DNA of 58,729 nt from an uncultured Bacteroidales bacterium (GTDB lineage Bacteria; Bacteroidota; Bacteroidia; Bacteroidales; P3), in NCBI GenBank assembly GCA_937884485.1, contig CALGCG010000139.1:1-58729 (forward strand), read 5' to 3'. The stretch's first letter is position 1; the number at the start of each line of letters is the position of its first letter. A program made the translations under genes and the position numbers. Under the pieces are notes generated by a model. The model worked only from the letters and a program-made list of their open reading frames with translations. It had not been told where the DNA came from and searched no databases. Below, piece by piece: positions 50,401 through 57,405 of the stretch.

Positions 50401-53283
50401 ATCCTTTACATTGTCGAACTGCTTGTCGTTCCCCGACTGCAGTCTGAAGAACAGGATGTCGCCTTTCTTTACAGTTAGAGTGTAAGTGCTGTCATAGGCA
50501 TTTCCCGCACCGCGACAGTTGTCACAAAGGGGAAGAGAGGCAATGATTGTATCATCATCACAAAACAGGCTGTCATTGCGTGCGGTAATTCCTGAGGAGT
50601 GCTGTATGGTGTATATTATTCCATCACTATGTCTCGACGCAAGTCGACTTAGAGAGGAGTCTTCCAGAAGTTCCACTTTGCACCTCACCTGTATTATTGC
50701 TGAATCCGGAGCCACCCAAACGCGAACTGCTTCCGTGTTGGGCACTCCGACAGCACTGAGATTGCGATGTGAACAATCTATTTGTTTGACGTAATAACTG
50801 ATGACGTACGTACCATTTCCCAGCAATTCCCATGTGGCCCAATGGTCCTGGTCTGAAGAATACTCCTGACATAGTTGAATTGCATTGGTGTAGCCTTTGG
50901 CGGAACCTTCTCCCACCTTCTCCCACCAACGTTCACAAGCCACACTGTCGTCGACCATCCCATCAAAAATGATGCTGCCACATTCCTGCTGCTGTCCAGA
51001 AGAAGGTGATTGGGGGTCTCCCGTCGTATTGTCTGTGTAGAGTGTGAAATTGGGTTGACCATTTACGAGACGGTTAAAATACACTTGTCCATTGTCAACC
51101 AGATCGACAAGGCCGTCTCCGTCAACATCGGCAAAGTAGATGGAAGTAGTGGATGTGGACTTGGACCAGCTTCCGCTGCCACTGCCCACCGCCGATGCCT
51201 GGATGCCCCATGTATTGTTTACGCTGTTTTCCAGCAGAAAATGATGTATCCCATTTACCTTTTGTGCGATGTCAAATCTGATAATACTGTCATTGTTTGG
51301 CTTCTGTCTTCTCCAATACAGACTTTTTCCACTGACAAACACCTTGTCTGCCAATCCGTCACCGTCCATATCAACGAGGGTCATTAACGATTCACTCGAA
51401 CTCCCCCCTCTATGGTAATTGCCACCCAAACTGACAGTGGTTAAGTAAACATCTGCGCCAAGTCCTGCAGCCAAGGTGCCTCCAATATTCCAAGTGGAGG
51501 AGTGCGAGAGTCCCAAGGCGGTAGATTTGTCAACACCGTTTACCCGAAACGAGGGGGTAAACAAAAAGGCGGAAATATTGTCGTTGTTCCCTATGCCATG
51601 GTATTTTCTGGAGAAGAGGGATTCAGGACGAGGGGCATTATAGTATTCAAATTCCTGACGGGTTCCGATGTAAGCTTCATTTTCAAAACTTTTGGAGCAG
51701 CCCTCCTCCATGAAACTGACAATATCATAGCAGCTATCCACCTTACCGATGGCTTTTAGCCGTGTTTTGAAATTAGATTCATATGTGTTTTCATCCATTT
51801 CGAAATAGTAACCAGTTATGAAAGTGTCATCCATTTTGACAAGGATATAACACAGTCTTTGACTTGTTGTTTCTTTGAAACCATTATTGCAAGTAACCGG
51901 GATATCGTTCAAGGAACGTTGTTTGAGTGTAAAATAGATGTGGTATCTTCCAGGGTCGTTGTTATTTCCTGTATATTCAATATGGCTGGGATATATCTGT
52001 CGACCTTGATTCGAGCCGTTGGTTCCATCAATTTCATAATAATATCGAACCCAGTTGCCATAGGTATCGCGGCTCTCGGACAACATCCATCTAGCCTTAT
52101 TGCCATTGTCGTCGGAGAGTGAGGTCGGAAATGATGCATTAGACGCACTGTCAAGCAAATAGTGCCCATAATAATGTGTGATGCCATTGCGGTCCACCAC
52201 TTCCCACCAGTAGTCTTTCGGGCTGTTTCCGTGACGGACAATGCTGTCGTGGGCGTCACCAGTGCGGGCGAAGAACTGTGAGCCGTCGGGCAGACGGCCT
52301 GTTCGGTTGTTGGTCCGGTGTGGCAGGGGGAACACTCCTCCTGTGCTGTCTTTGGCCACCAACTGTTCGCCGTTGAGCAGATAAATCTCCGTTTCGTAGG
52401 TTGTGTCATAGCGGGGAACTCCCCAGCGTGTATCGAGGGTAATGGCCGGTATCGGTATGTCCCAGCCCACGCCAAGCCATCCGTTGCCGCCAGAGCTGCT
52501 GTAGGTGAGCGCCAGATTGGGCTGCATGCCACCGCGTCCGGCAGGGATGACAAGGGGATAAGTGAGATTGGCGGTGCCGTTGTTATTGGCCGTGGGTGGT
52601 TGAATCATCGTCAGTCCATCCATCGGACTGACAGCTTCTAAATCACTCATCACCGTAGGGACGAAGGCTTGGGTCTCAGGCATCTCTGGCGCCTTTAAGA
52701 GTTCGTTGATGAAATCGGTAAAGTGTGTGGTTAATGAGACAATCTCATGGTTTATGGTATCCACTTCCACTCGCTCCAAGCGTACCCATGCCAGGCTTGA
52801 GGTGTCATAGAAGGAGGTGTAGATGTCGTCGGGCGTATAGCCTTGGGGCAAACGCTCGGGGTCGTAGGTGATGCGGAGCTCTGCATACGGTGAGAAGTGT
52901 TCTCCTCCGGGTAATAGGCGGTAACCTGCCGTCGCTTCCGTCATATTCATCATGCCCTGCGGTAGTGGTGGTAGTTCTTCTGTTGCAAGTGACGTAACCG
53001 AATAGACGGCATCATGCTGCACTGCCGCATCAATGGCTGTCAATATCAAACCGTCCGTCTGCATGGCGAGTGTCTGTCCACGCCTGACATATACCTTGAC
53101 ATCGGGTTGGCGCAAATCCGATGGGTCGGTGTCTTGATTTTGTCTTGGTTCACCAATAGACTGTTCTTCCAATGGGAAGAACTTGGCTTGGTTGTCGGAT
53201 TGTTTTTTCTGCTGGCATGCGGAAAGCATGACCAAAGTCATGAATCCCGCAGTCAGCATTTTAAATATATTTAGATTATTCAT
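44428..53283 (-). CDS. Rhs/Tc-like lipoprotein with a C-terminal toxin tip
   Basis: A 2951-residue Rhs-family protein with a lipoprotein signal (VMLSAC, Cys23). Residues ~230-300 hold an SpvB/TcB-like start (LVIPAGRGGMQPNLALTY, GNGWLGVGWDIPIPAI). A propeller/VCBS-type region follows with DMDGDGLADKV, DVDGDGLVDLV, DLNGDRYPDIV, DVNGDGLPDYV and DVNGDGCPDLV. YD/RHS repeats fill ~1850-2600 (YDNLGRLVRRIHPDAG and the like), then the Rhs core FTGKEKDEETGYGYFGARY...NPVKLVDPDGR. The last ~195 residues are the AT-rich tip, with EEIRHAKQ (44707-44730) and DEEEAHAWAA, suggesting a metal-dependent peptidase. The architecture resembles a fused TcB-TcC shell enclosing its tip. Lipidation suggests surface anchoring. 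Confidence 0.9.
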   Translation of the reverse strand: MNNLNIFKMLTAGFMTLVMLSACQQKKQSDNQAKFFPLEEQSIGEPRQNQDTDPSDLRQPDVKVYVRRGQTLAMQTDGLILTAIDAAVQHDAVYSVTSLATEELPPLPQGMMNMTEATAGYRLLPGGEHFSPYAELRITYDPERLPQGYTPDDIYTSFYDTSSLAWVRLERVEVDTINHEIVSLTTHFTDFINELLKAPEMPETQAFVPTVMSDLEAVSPMDGLTMIQPPTANNNGTANLTYPLVIPAGRGGMQPNLALTYSSSGGNGWLGVGWDIPIPAITLDTRWGVPRYDTTYETEIYLLNGEQLVAKDSTGGVFPLPHRTNNRTGRLPDGSQFFARTGDAHDSIVRHGNSPKDYWWEVVDRNGITHYYGHYLLDSASNASFPTSLSDDNGNKARWMLSESRDTYGNWVRYYYEIDGTNGSNQGRQIYPSHIEYTGNNNDPGRYHIYFTLKQRSLNDIPVTCNNGFKETTSQRLCYILVKMDDTFITGYYFEMDENTYESNFKTRLKAIGKVDSCYDIVSFMEEGCSKSFENEAYIGTRQEFEYYNAPRPESLFSRKYHGIGNNDNISAFLFTPSFRVNGVDKSTALGLSHSSTWNIGGTLAAGLGADVYLTTVSLGGNYHRGGSSSESLMTLVDMDGDGLADKVFVSGKSLYWRRQKPNNDSIIRFDIAQKVNGIHHFLLENSVNNTWGIQASAVGSGSGSWSKSTSTTSIYFADVDGDGLVDLVDNGQVYFNRLVNGQPNFTLYTDNTTGDPQSPSSGQQQECGSIIFDGMVDDSVACERWWEKVGEGSAKGYTNAIQLCQEYSSDQDHWATWELLGNGTYVISYYVKQIDCSHRNLSAVGVPNTEAVRVWVAPDSAIIQVRCKVELLEDSSLSRLASRHSDGIIYTIQHSSGITARNDSLFCDDDTIIASLPLCDNCRGAGNAYDSTYTLTVKKGDILFFRLQSGNDKQFDNVKDEITITCNGNAYSSKDAFILTDNKYFTAPMDGHYSFDVLDSCAGVEFQNRPPDTGSIWTGHTLRFNAYSTSSGTNWDNNDLRIKIKFWSSELSDTISDTIIVWSPCHKHIVHPDGSQWADTNYRKRFGPLYKGWGQFAYRPVKGSDESFIQLADLIVPSHLMRGNDTSGVRDRINTDIDSAGFCDSVLAAGLYRLSDSSAWVEMIADAEHNSWVSFGAQNSIGRNMISNSIQEQWYSSAATVASQNPSFSLPPTTDYDDPVPASTGNNSVKAIRKVSRSDNQSYSAGVASYGASYSHGTNSIVMDYMDLNGDRYPDIVGKGCVQYRQQWGGMGELTELPGGVNNISASSTNSIGVSFGASPISHKRSLSSNPKSAKFSLSGDGSGGGDFSIGWDNASSSWQDVNGDGLPDYVLDNGMVRLNTGYGFLDAENWNIDNIHSGMSASAAVSSSISPKLNISQGSIQLGAGLSRSANRTDYTLLDVNGDGLPDKVWRNLIDPREITGWDNIIDPMDSVHVRFNLGNGRWSGTYDINIENFNWSETYNESLNAGVTFGTTLFGIFKATAGVNGSPFSSNVSRDRMQLVDVNGDGCPDLVTSDAENNLVVRYNMGGKTNLLRRVTGFTGSRIHLSYHPSAPDYHQPSLTWLLDTVTTYDPLNPNGGDTSVTVFEYSDPNYNRYERSSFGYGSVVIKQIDPEDGSVYRKVQRNYYNTNILNNRRIRRELTSDGNDNKYIEKLYFYDYASYDGGEVDTCSGKAYNYFDTTVTRYFEGDTNPKLTVREIFQYDEFHNVVNYIDEGDTASNNDGLVVYLYYHPSPGHNLIGLRESYTVTPTGVSTPQREAYFEYNSRGRLTKQTLGSGTDAPVYEFEYDTTYGNLSKGTLPENLSHQRMFYSYTYDTTVHTYPVRTDNAYGEYSTATYDYRFGKPLTVTDVSHSTMTYTYDFAGRLATVTSPMSSGAPTLENRYFPVNYYHGGCAPQGYADTPSPTGHPYSVTLHYDDAGNLITRTAVLTDGFGRVLQTKKGLTANGTVAMQVSGRTFVDALGRAIRQHDPFSSADTSITHLGTLDTSQSTTLMATTAYDVLDRVDSTVQPLGITTQSHYDIINRRFLTKTTDPNGNTTLQYSDYEGRQVQLTDANGDSTLMHYDNLGQLIWTQDPEGFQTTYDYDNLGRLVRRIHPDAGTTKFTYDPAGNLTKEINPLGEIIYDYIYYRPREKRYSYMTGNDVTYEYGTSGNDVGRPVLITDGSGSYECHYDELGNVTDETRSIALPHNSDEVYRFHMDYTYDSWGRMLSMTYPDGEVVKYSYIWGGDLYSMQGNNPYINKIFYNCFGQRARVDYGNNTYAKYTYDALHRLTCLESHEAGGNLMQKIEYDFDQASNITAAVNNVLPFGPFDGHYKNGYNYDALNRLEHSDGTNTLGFYEINMRYSDAGRIAQKDYNTPASSPTQSMDMHYAYCNDYQPHAVRRIYDKKNEMHYDFRWDEAGNLGQISVAPRENYFKHGRFLFWTEDSRMHAAINEKFYSYYTYDHSGERRLKLVGDNSSMDVNADAMYTATVLDNPTLYPSAYVVLGKKEYTKHYYAGTDRVAACLGGGHLDVIQSQSNWDSTGKPPAYMQEVSDRLFKESLKQVYERVLMKNDPDCITEIYEYVDELHHPIDGIPERVKAEVAVELKDFRNNVRDMRGYLHDERKNVYYYHSDHLGSASWITDFEGIAVQHLQYLPYGEPYIDQRAAGTTYSERFRFTGKEKDEETGYGYFGARYMDHELLTSFISVDRYASKYPFISPYAYCAWNPVKLVDPDGRKIDSASVTQEIKDLINPLHTSYNEEFAAVYQALEADQSVTYRFERWDEFHVNKNKQATSGGTSLAEDRAVVIGYTWGLETKINKENAPSRALCEEIRHAKQFCDGEWGFVMNRGLSWTICGNVDEEEAHAWAARVSGSTSRYNLSYYDSGKFAPSAEQAWVNDYKDKRVGTTPEYDATGLYSGEFWFFKQPKK
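45047..45147. repeat. 101-bp block identical to the first orphan tip
   Basis: Matches 43437-43537 exactly, same orientation. It encodes the core up to the toxin boundary of the main Rhs gene. Confidence 0.85.
45136..45190. repeat. 55-bp core block repeated in inverted orientation at the right edge
   Basis: Identical to the reverse complement of 58675-58729. It codes FTGKEKDEETGYGYFGAR. The two copies face each other across 13.5 kb containing the whole Rhs shell, its upstream genes and the tyrosine recombinase. Confidence 0.9.
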
Positions 53284-53313
53284 CGCTAAAGGGATTAATA
53301 ATAATATTTTTAT

Positions 53314-53736
53314 TTATTGCATTCTGACATAGACACCGCCCATATCAAATTCCTTGAACAGATTTCCCGCTCGATAATATTTATAGGTGCCTGTTAATGT
53401 CATGGTGGTCTCGTTGATATCTCCTATGGTTACCTCAATATCAACAATCTGATTGTAGGCATCGTATATGGCGTGTAGCTCTCTGCCGTTGAGTGTCCAG
53501 TCAAGGGTGGTGGAGACGATTTTCATTTTGTGATCGGCGTATATTTCCATAACTCCGCCATTATTATCACCGACATTCTGCGGGACTGCCCACTTGCCAA
53601 TGATTTGCTCCTCGAGGGTCGGAGTGCTACCTTCGGAGCTGCTGCCGTTGTCGTCATCGTCCTTGTTGCAGGACGAGAAAGTGAACATTGTGACTGCCAC
53701 AAAGAGCAACATGGTCATTTTTCTGAGATTTTTCAT
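53314..53736 (-). CDS. Small lipoprotein, lipocalin-like
   Basis: A 140-residue lipoprotein (TMFTFSSCNKDDDD, Cys near residue 23, followed by acidic residues that may favour surface export in Bacteroidetes). The rest fits short lipocalin-like lipoproteins: EEQIIGKWAVPQN, MEIYADHKMKI, TMTLTGTYKYY. It lies between the T9SS protein and the Rhs gene, 30 bases upstream of the latter, probably in one transcript. A role in Rhs display or delivery is possible from context only. Confidence 0.7.
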   Translation of the reverse strand: MKNLRKMTMLLFVAVTMFTFSSCNKDDDDNGSSSEGSTPTLEEQIIGKWAVPQNVGDNNGGVMEIYADHKMKIVSTTLDWTLNGRELHAIYDAYNQIVDIEVTIGDINETTMTLTGTYKYYRAGNLFKEFDMGGVYVRMQ

Positions 53737-53804
53737 TGTTGTTAGGTTTTTTTATGTTTTATCCTCTAGCAGATGAATACAATCTGTCTATTTCTCCTTT
53801 TTTA

Positions 53805-55118
53805 TTACTTTACGATGAGTTTTATGGTCTGACTGCCACTCTCGGTGGCGATGGTGGCGAAGTAGGTATTGCCAGGTGGCAGGGAACCTTCGAAGCAATA
53901 GTGGTCACGGTCATTGTCGCCGTAGGTGGCGATTACTTTACCCTGTAGGTTGTATATCGTTACCTGTACCTGACGGGCACCGGACACCTCGATGTTGAAA
54001 TGGCCAGTGGTGGGATTCGGATAAAGTGAAAAATGAGAATTGAAAATTGAAACTTTCTCATGTTCGTCATACTCTTTGCCACTGTGACCTTTGGCGCCCT
54101 TGGTGCCGGATTGCGCCAGCTGCCACAAGAGGGCGCCGCGAGCGAGGGTAAAGGTGCAGGTGTCGGACGGGAGCCATAGATTATTGAAACGTACTTCGTT
54201 GGCAGTCACAACCGATGGGAGGATGATGCCACCATCGAGTAGCAGCACAAGGCTGTCGGTGGGAACGGGAATACTCCGCGTATCAAATGCAAGAGAAAAC
54301 GCGACATCCTCTGTACCTGAGCTCTGAACGCGCCATTGGCGGGCGAGTGTTTCAATGTCAGAGGCCTCCTGCAGGAATGTCAGAGGTGCATCATTGTCGC
54401 CAATGAGAAGGTAAGCCCCTTGCGGGAGGCTGTCGGCAGAGAGGGTGACGACGGAGCCGTCCATTTCGGAGCGGCTGCACAATTGATGGAGGGAGGTGTC
54501 GCTGCCAATACCCGTGATGCGGTGGTGGAACACGGCACTGTCGAGCCGATGTTGCCAGACACGATGGCCATTGACTCCAATATAGTCGACAGGGCCGAGG
54601 GTGATGCCATAACGGATGGCCAGGATGGACTGCACCCTGCGTAGGACGGCGTTGCCAAGACGGTGATTGAAGTACAGCACCTCGGAGACCTTGATGTTTC
54701 CGTCGCCGACAGACAGGCTGGCGTAGGCAGATGAGGAGTCGGGGGCGGACTGGCGCAAGGTATGGATCACCGGTTTGCGGTCGGTATGTTCAGCAAAGCG
54801 GATGGCTGTGCTGTCGGAGAGGATACGCTCGGTGGTCAGCCCACGACCAATGCTGTCGGCGAAGACGAGCTGCCACACAGTGGCTTCGGTGTCCACGACG
54901 GGCTTATAGACCACCACAACGGTGTAGTCTTCGGCATAGGGGATGCTGTCGAAAAGGAGTGGGGCGGTGGTCGCCGGATGGAAGTTCAGCGCCGAATCGG
55001 CGGACGGGCACTTCCAATGGAATGCCGGACTTGGCAGTTCCTGCCCGGTCTGTCCCTGCGCGATGCCATAGGATAAGAGGAGGCAGGCGGCGAGGGCAAG
55101 TTTGTTTAGATGTCTCAT
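53805..55118 (-). CDS. T9SS-secreted protein with a DUF8202-like region
   Basis: A 437-residue protein with a signal peptide (YGIAQGQ, near residue 23), a laminin-G-like N-terminal region (YAEDYTVVVVYKPV...), then VSEVLYFNHRLGNAVLRRVQSILAIRYGITLG and HRITGIGSDTSLHQLCSRSEM, which fit the DUF8202 pattern of Bacteroidetes T9SS proteins. A T9SS type A sorting domain closes it (FSLYPNPTTGHFNIEV...YFATIATESGSQTIKLIVK). The linker before the domain contains VSIFNSHFSL, the in-frame 7-bp repeat. It precedes the small lipoprotein and the Rhs gene on the same strand, so it may be functionally linked to the toxin. Confidence 0.8.
   Translation of the reverse strand: MRHLNKLALAACLLLSYGIAQGQTGQELPSPAFHWKCPSADSALNFHPATTAPLLFDSIPYAEDYTVVVVYKPVVDTEATVWQLVFADSIGRGLTTERILSDSTAIRFAEHTDRKPVIHTLRQSAPDSSSAYASLSVGDGNIKVSEVLYFNHRLGNAVLRRVQSILAIRYGITLGPVDYIGVNGHRVWQHRLDSAVFHHRITGIGSDTSLHQLCSRSEMDGSVVTLSADSLPQGAYLLIGDNDAPLTFLQEASDIETLARQWRVQSSGTEDVAFSLAFDTRSIPVPTDSLVLLLDGGIILPSVVTANEVRFNNLWLPSDTCTFTLARGALLWQLAQSGTKGAKGHSGKEYDEHEKVSIFNSHFSLYPNPTTGHFNIEVSGARQVQVTIYNLQGKVIATYGDNDRDHYCFEGSLPPGNTYFATIATESGSQTIKLIVK
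54033..54054. repeat. 7-bp-period repeat in the T9SS-domain linker
   Basis: Reads TGAGAAT-TGAAAAT-TGAAACT (plus sense), encoding SIFNSHFS on the minus strand. Same family as the aroB and aspartokinase insertions. Confidence 0.7.
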
Positions 55119-55217
55119 ATCCTTGTTTCTTTGTTATTGTGTGACTCGGTGGTTTTATGGTTCTAACGGGCGGCATGGGCACAATGACCATAGGACCAAA
55201 AAAACAGTGTGCAGACA

Positions 55218-55386
55218 ATAAAAAGAGAGGGTACTCGTTAATAGGGATGTCGGTGGCAGGATGCTACAGACAATGCATAGGGCAGAAAGGCTCTATGATT
55301 CCCGGGGGTGCGGAAAGCAGGGTTGAATCTTCGACGGTTCCAAGTGTTTCGGATTCTTCGCTGCGGGAGCACCCTCTCTTTTTTAT
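55218..55386. mobile_element. Possible MITE-like element or paired terminators
   Basis: Imperfect terminal inverted repeats: ATAAAAAGAGAGGGTACTC (55218-55236) and GAGCACCCTCTCTTTTTTAT (55367-55386). The 170-bp span holds no gene. The ends could equally be the two halves of transcription terminators or an extended stem. Confidence 0.35.
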
Positions 55387-55394
55387 AGGTAATC

Positions 55395-55817
55395 TTATTT
55401 TACTGCAACACAAATATGGACTTTTTTAACGGAATCGTAGGTTACGTAAACCCGGTATCCATCTTTGATCATTTTTTCCGACCATGCCGCAGCATCGTCG
55501 CTGCTCGGTGTAGTGTAAGTGACGGTTTCTTTAGTTCCGAGTACATTTGAGCCATAACCATTTGCCGATACCACTATCTCATTTCCTTCACGAGAGAGCT
55601 CCATCAGGTGCAGCATGAATGCATGGCACTCTTCTTCGGTTGCATAAGTAGATGTAAACACAACGCCATTGATAGAGTAAACCAGTGTACATGAGGGATT
55701 GGCAACACCTGTTATCTCGGTGGTGTTGGTCGGCAAATCCTCTTTTTGGCATCCGACAGCCATCGAACTCAACACTACAAAGAGTGCGGCTTTCATTACT
55801 TTTTTATTCATTTCCAT
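55395..55817 (-). CDS. Small lipoprotein of unknown function
   Basis: A 140-residue lipoprotein: ALFVVLSSMAVGCQKED, Cys near residue 24. The body has CTLVYSINGVVFTSTYATEEECHAFMLHLMEL and a C-terminal YVTYDSVKKVHICVAVK; I know no family. It overlaps the 3' end of the upstream membrane-protein gene by 14 bases, so the two are co-translated. It is the last gene of the sigma-factor operon. Start at 55817 or 55811. Confidence 0.65.
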   Translation of the reverse strand: MEMNKKVMKAALFVVLSSMAVGCQKEDLPTNTTEITGVANPSCTLVYSINGVVFTSTYATEEECHAFMLHLMELSREGNEIVVSANGYGSNVLGTKETVTYTTPSSDDAAAWSEKMIKDGYRVYVTYDSVKKVHICVAVK

Positions 55818-56316
55818 TTGTTTGGTTTTTGTTATTTGATATTTGATATTCAAGAATGCGTCTGATTTGTTCTTCTGATTCAATGTGGAAAACAGCAATA
55901 TCTCTCTTCAGGTATGAGATTGCTATAATATCATTGTTGGTTAGACATGAATCCATAGGGAGGGAGTAGTCTTTCTTGGGAGCATACCAGAAACTGACGA
56001 TATCATTTGTGGCCACAGACAGTATTTCGTCGGGAATGGGTGTAACGTTGAAATCGTCTTTAATACGGACCCAGGAGGAGTCGTTTTTGGCTTCCAGGAG
56101 GGTGACGTCGACAAAGACGGTGTCGTTGATTTTGAAGTCCTTGAGGAAGACGACGTTGAAGTCCTCGTTGCCGGCATAGCGGGTGTAGACTTCGCTGACC
56201 TCGCGCGAAGGGAAGAACCAGTACCAGCGCTTCCAGAGGGTGATGACCGCAAGGTCGACGAGCAGGAGTATGCCTACCCACATCCAAAACCGTCGTATAT
56301 TCTTCTTTGTATTCAT
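55804..56316 (-). CDS. Single-pass membrane protein of unknown function
   Basis: A 170-residue protein with one N-terminal membrane helix (FWMWVGILLLVDLAVITLW) and a soluble part rich in Asp/Ile beta-strands (FNVVFLKDFKINDTVFVDVTLLEA). No known domain. It belongs to the sigma-factor operon and may be a membrane partner of the lipoprotein that overlaps it. Confidence 0.65.
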   Translation of the reverse strand: MNTKKNIRRFWMWVGILLLVDLAVITLWKRWYWFFPSREVSEVYTRYAGNEDFNVVFLKDFKINDTVFVDVTLLEAKNDSSWVRIKDDFNVTPIPDEILSVATNDIVSFWYAPKKDYSLPMDSCLTNNDIIAISYLKRDIAVFHIESEEQIRRILEYQISNNKNQTNGNE

Positions 56317-56430
56317 TTTTCGGCTCTTCCTTTTTCTACGACAACAGAGACATCGGGGACGATGGATGTGCTTGAAAGAAGTAGGGGTGCGGCAGCTGTT
56401 GTTTTGGTTGTCATCGTTGTCGTTATTGTC

Positions 56431-56742
56431 TTATATCAGGCAGAGGATTCTGGTTACGGTGTCGAAGGCCTGTGCGGGGAGGATGTCGCCATAGGAGGTT
56501 CCTGCTGTGAAGTCGGGAGCGGGTGCCGCAGCATAGGCGGTGCCGGCGACGAAGGTGAAGAGGGCGAGGAGGCATGCGGCCACGGCGGTGCGGACAAAGG
56601 CATCGCGGCGCCGGCGCCGGGCACACCATTCCTCGAGGTCGGCATTATGTTCCAAGGCCAAATTACGGATCTGGTCAAGGAGCTGGCGGTTGCGCGCTGC
56701 CTCGACGTTGATGATTTCTTCTATTTCCTGTTCTGTCTTCAT
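56431..56742 (-). CDS. Small membrane protein, anti-sigma-like position
   Basis: A 103-residue protein. Residues 1-45 are charged and helical (EQEIEEIINVEAARNRQLLDQIRNLA, then RRRRR), followed by a single membrane helix (AVAACLLALFTFVAGTAYA). Its ATG overlaps the sigma-factor stop by four bases. That position and layout are typical of small anti-sigma or accessory membrane proteins of ECF systems; the inference rests on layout only. The C-terminal tail is short and hydrophobic. Confidence 0.65.
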   Translation of the reverse strand: MKTEQEIEEIINVEAARNRQLLDQIRNLALEHNADLEEWCARRRRRDAFVRTAVAACLLALFTFVAGTAYAAAPAPDFTAGTSYGDILPAQAFDTVTRILCLI

Positions 56743-57242
56743 GTTTTTTTTGTGTTGTTTGCCATTTTCGATATGATGCGTTGTTTCATTTTTTTGACTG
56801 CGGCCGGTGTCGTCTCCAGTTTCTCGGCGATTTCGTTCTGGTGGTAGCCTTCGAGGAAGAGGGTGAGCAGGCTACGCTCTCTTGGATTGAGGTCTGTGGC
56901 GAGTTCCTCTATCAGTTCCCGTTGGCTGAGCCCGTCGCTGTCGGCCAGTGTGTCGGCCAGGTGGTCGTCGATTGGCAGCCAGTTGTGGGACCGGTGCCGG
57001 CGCCGGTGCGAGAAGACGCTCTGGCATTGCCACGCAACCCATGTCATTTGCTGCCAGATGTTGCTGTCCTCGCGCAGGGAGGAGAGGTGGAACCAAATGG
57101 CGACATAGCAGTCCTGCACCAGCTCGCGGCAGGTGGTGTCGCTGTAGGACGAATGCCGCCAACAGAGGGTGCGTATCAGTCCCCTGTACCGCGTGAGCAA
57201 GCCGTCGAACAGTTCATATTTAGGATCCCGTTTTATGTCCAT
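56739..57242 (-). CDS. ECF-type RNA polymerase sigma factor
   Basis: A 167-residue sigma-70-family protein. Region 2 is near residues 10-75 (FDGLLTRYRGLIRTLCWRHSSYSDTTCRELVQDCYVAIW) and region 4 near 110-160 (LNPRERSLLTLFLEGYHQNEIAEKLETTPAAVKKMKQRI), with a helix-turn-helix. It should redirect RNA polymerase to a small regulon. The ATG at 57242 gives MDIKRDPKYELF. The downstream membrane protein overlaps and probably regulates it. The cognate signal and regulon are unknown. Confidence 0.82.
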   Translation of the reverse strand: MDIKRDPKYELFDGLLTRYRGLIRTLCWRHSSYSDTTCRELVQDCYVAIWFHLSSLREDSNIWQQMTWVAWQCQSVFSHRRRHRSHNWLPIDDHLADTLADSDGLSQRELIEELATDLNPRERSLLTLFLEGYHQNEIAEKLETTPAAVKKMKQRIISKMANNTKKT

Positions 57243-57405
57243 TTTGGTCAGCTTCTCTGTATATATAATAACCACCAAAATGCCCAAAGGTGACATGAGA
57301 GGTGTGTTTTTATGATTTTTTAACATTTCTTAAGTTCAACTCATAAATGCAACACTTTGAAAAATAAGTAATAGAATTACGTACAAGATTTTTTATTGAC
57401 TATTT
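57243..57405. other. AT-rich gap between sigma factor and recombinase
   Basis: No gene or clear promoter seen. Composition drops sharply here and stays AT-rich through the recombinase 5' side to about 58515. Confidence 0.4.
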
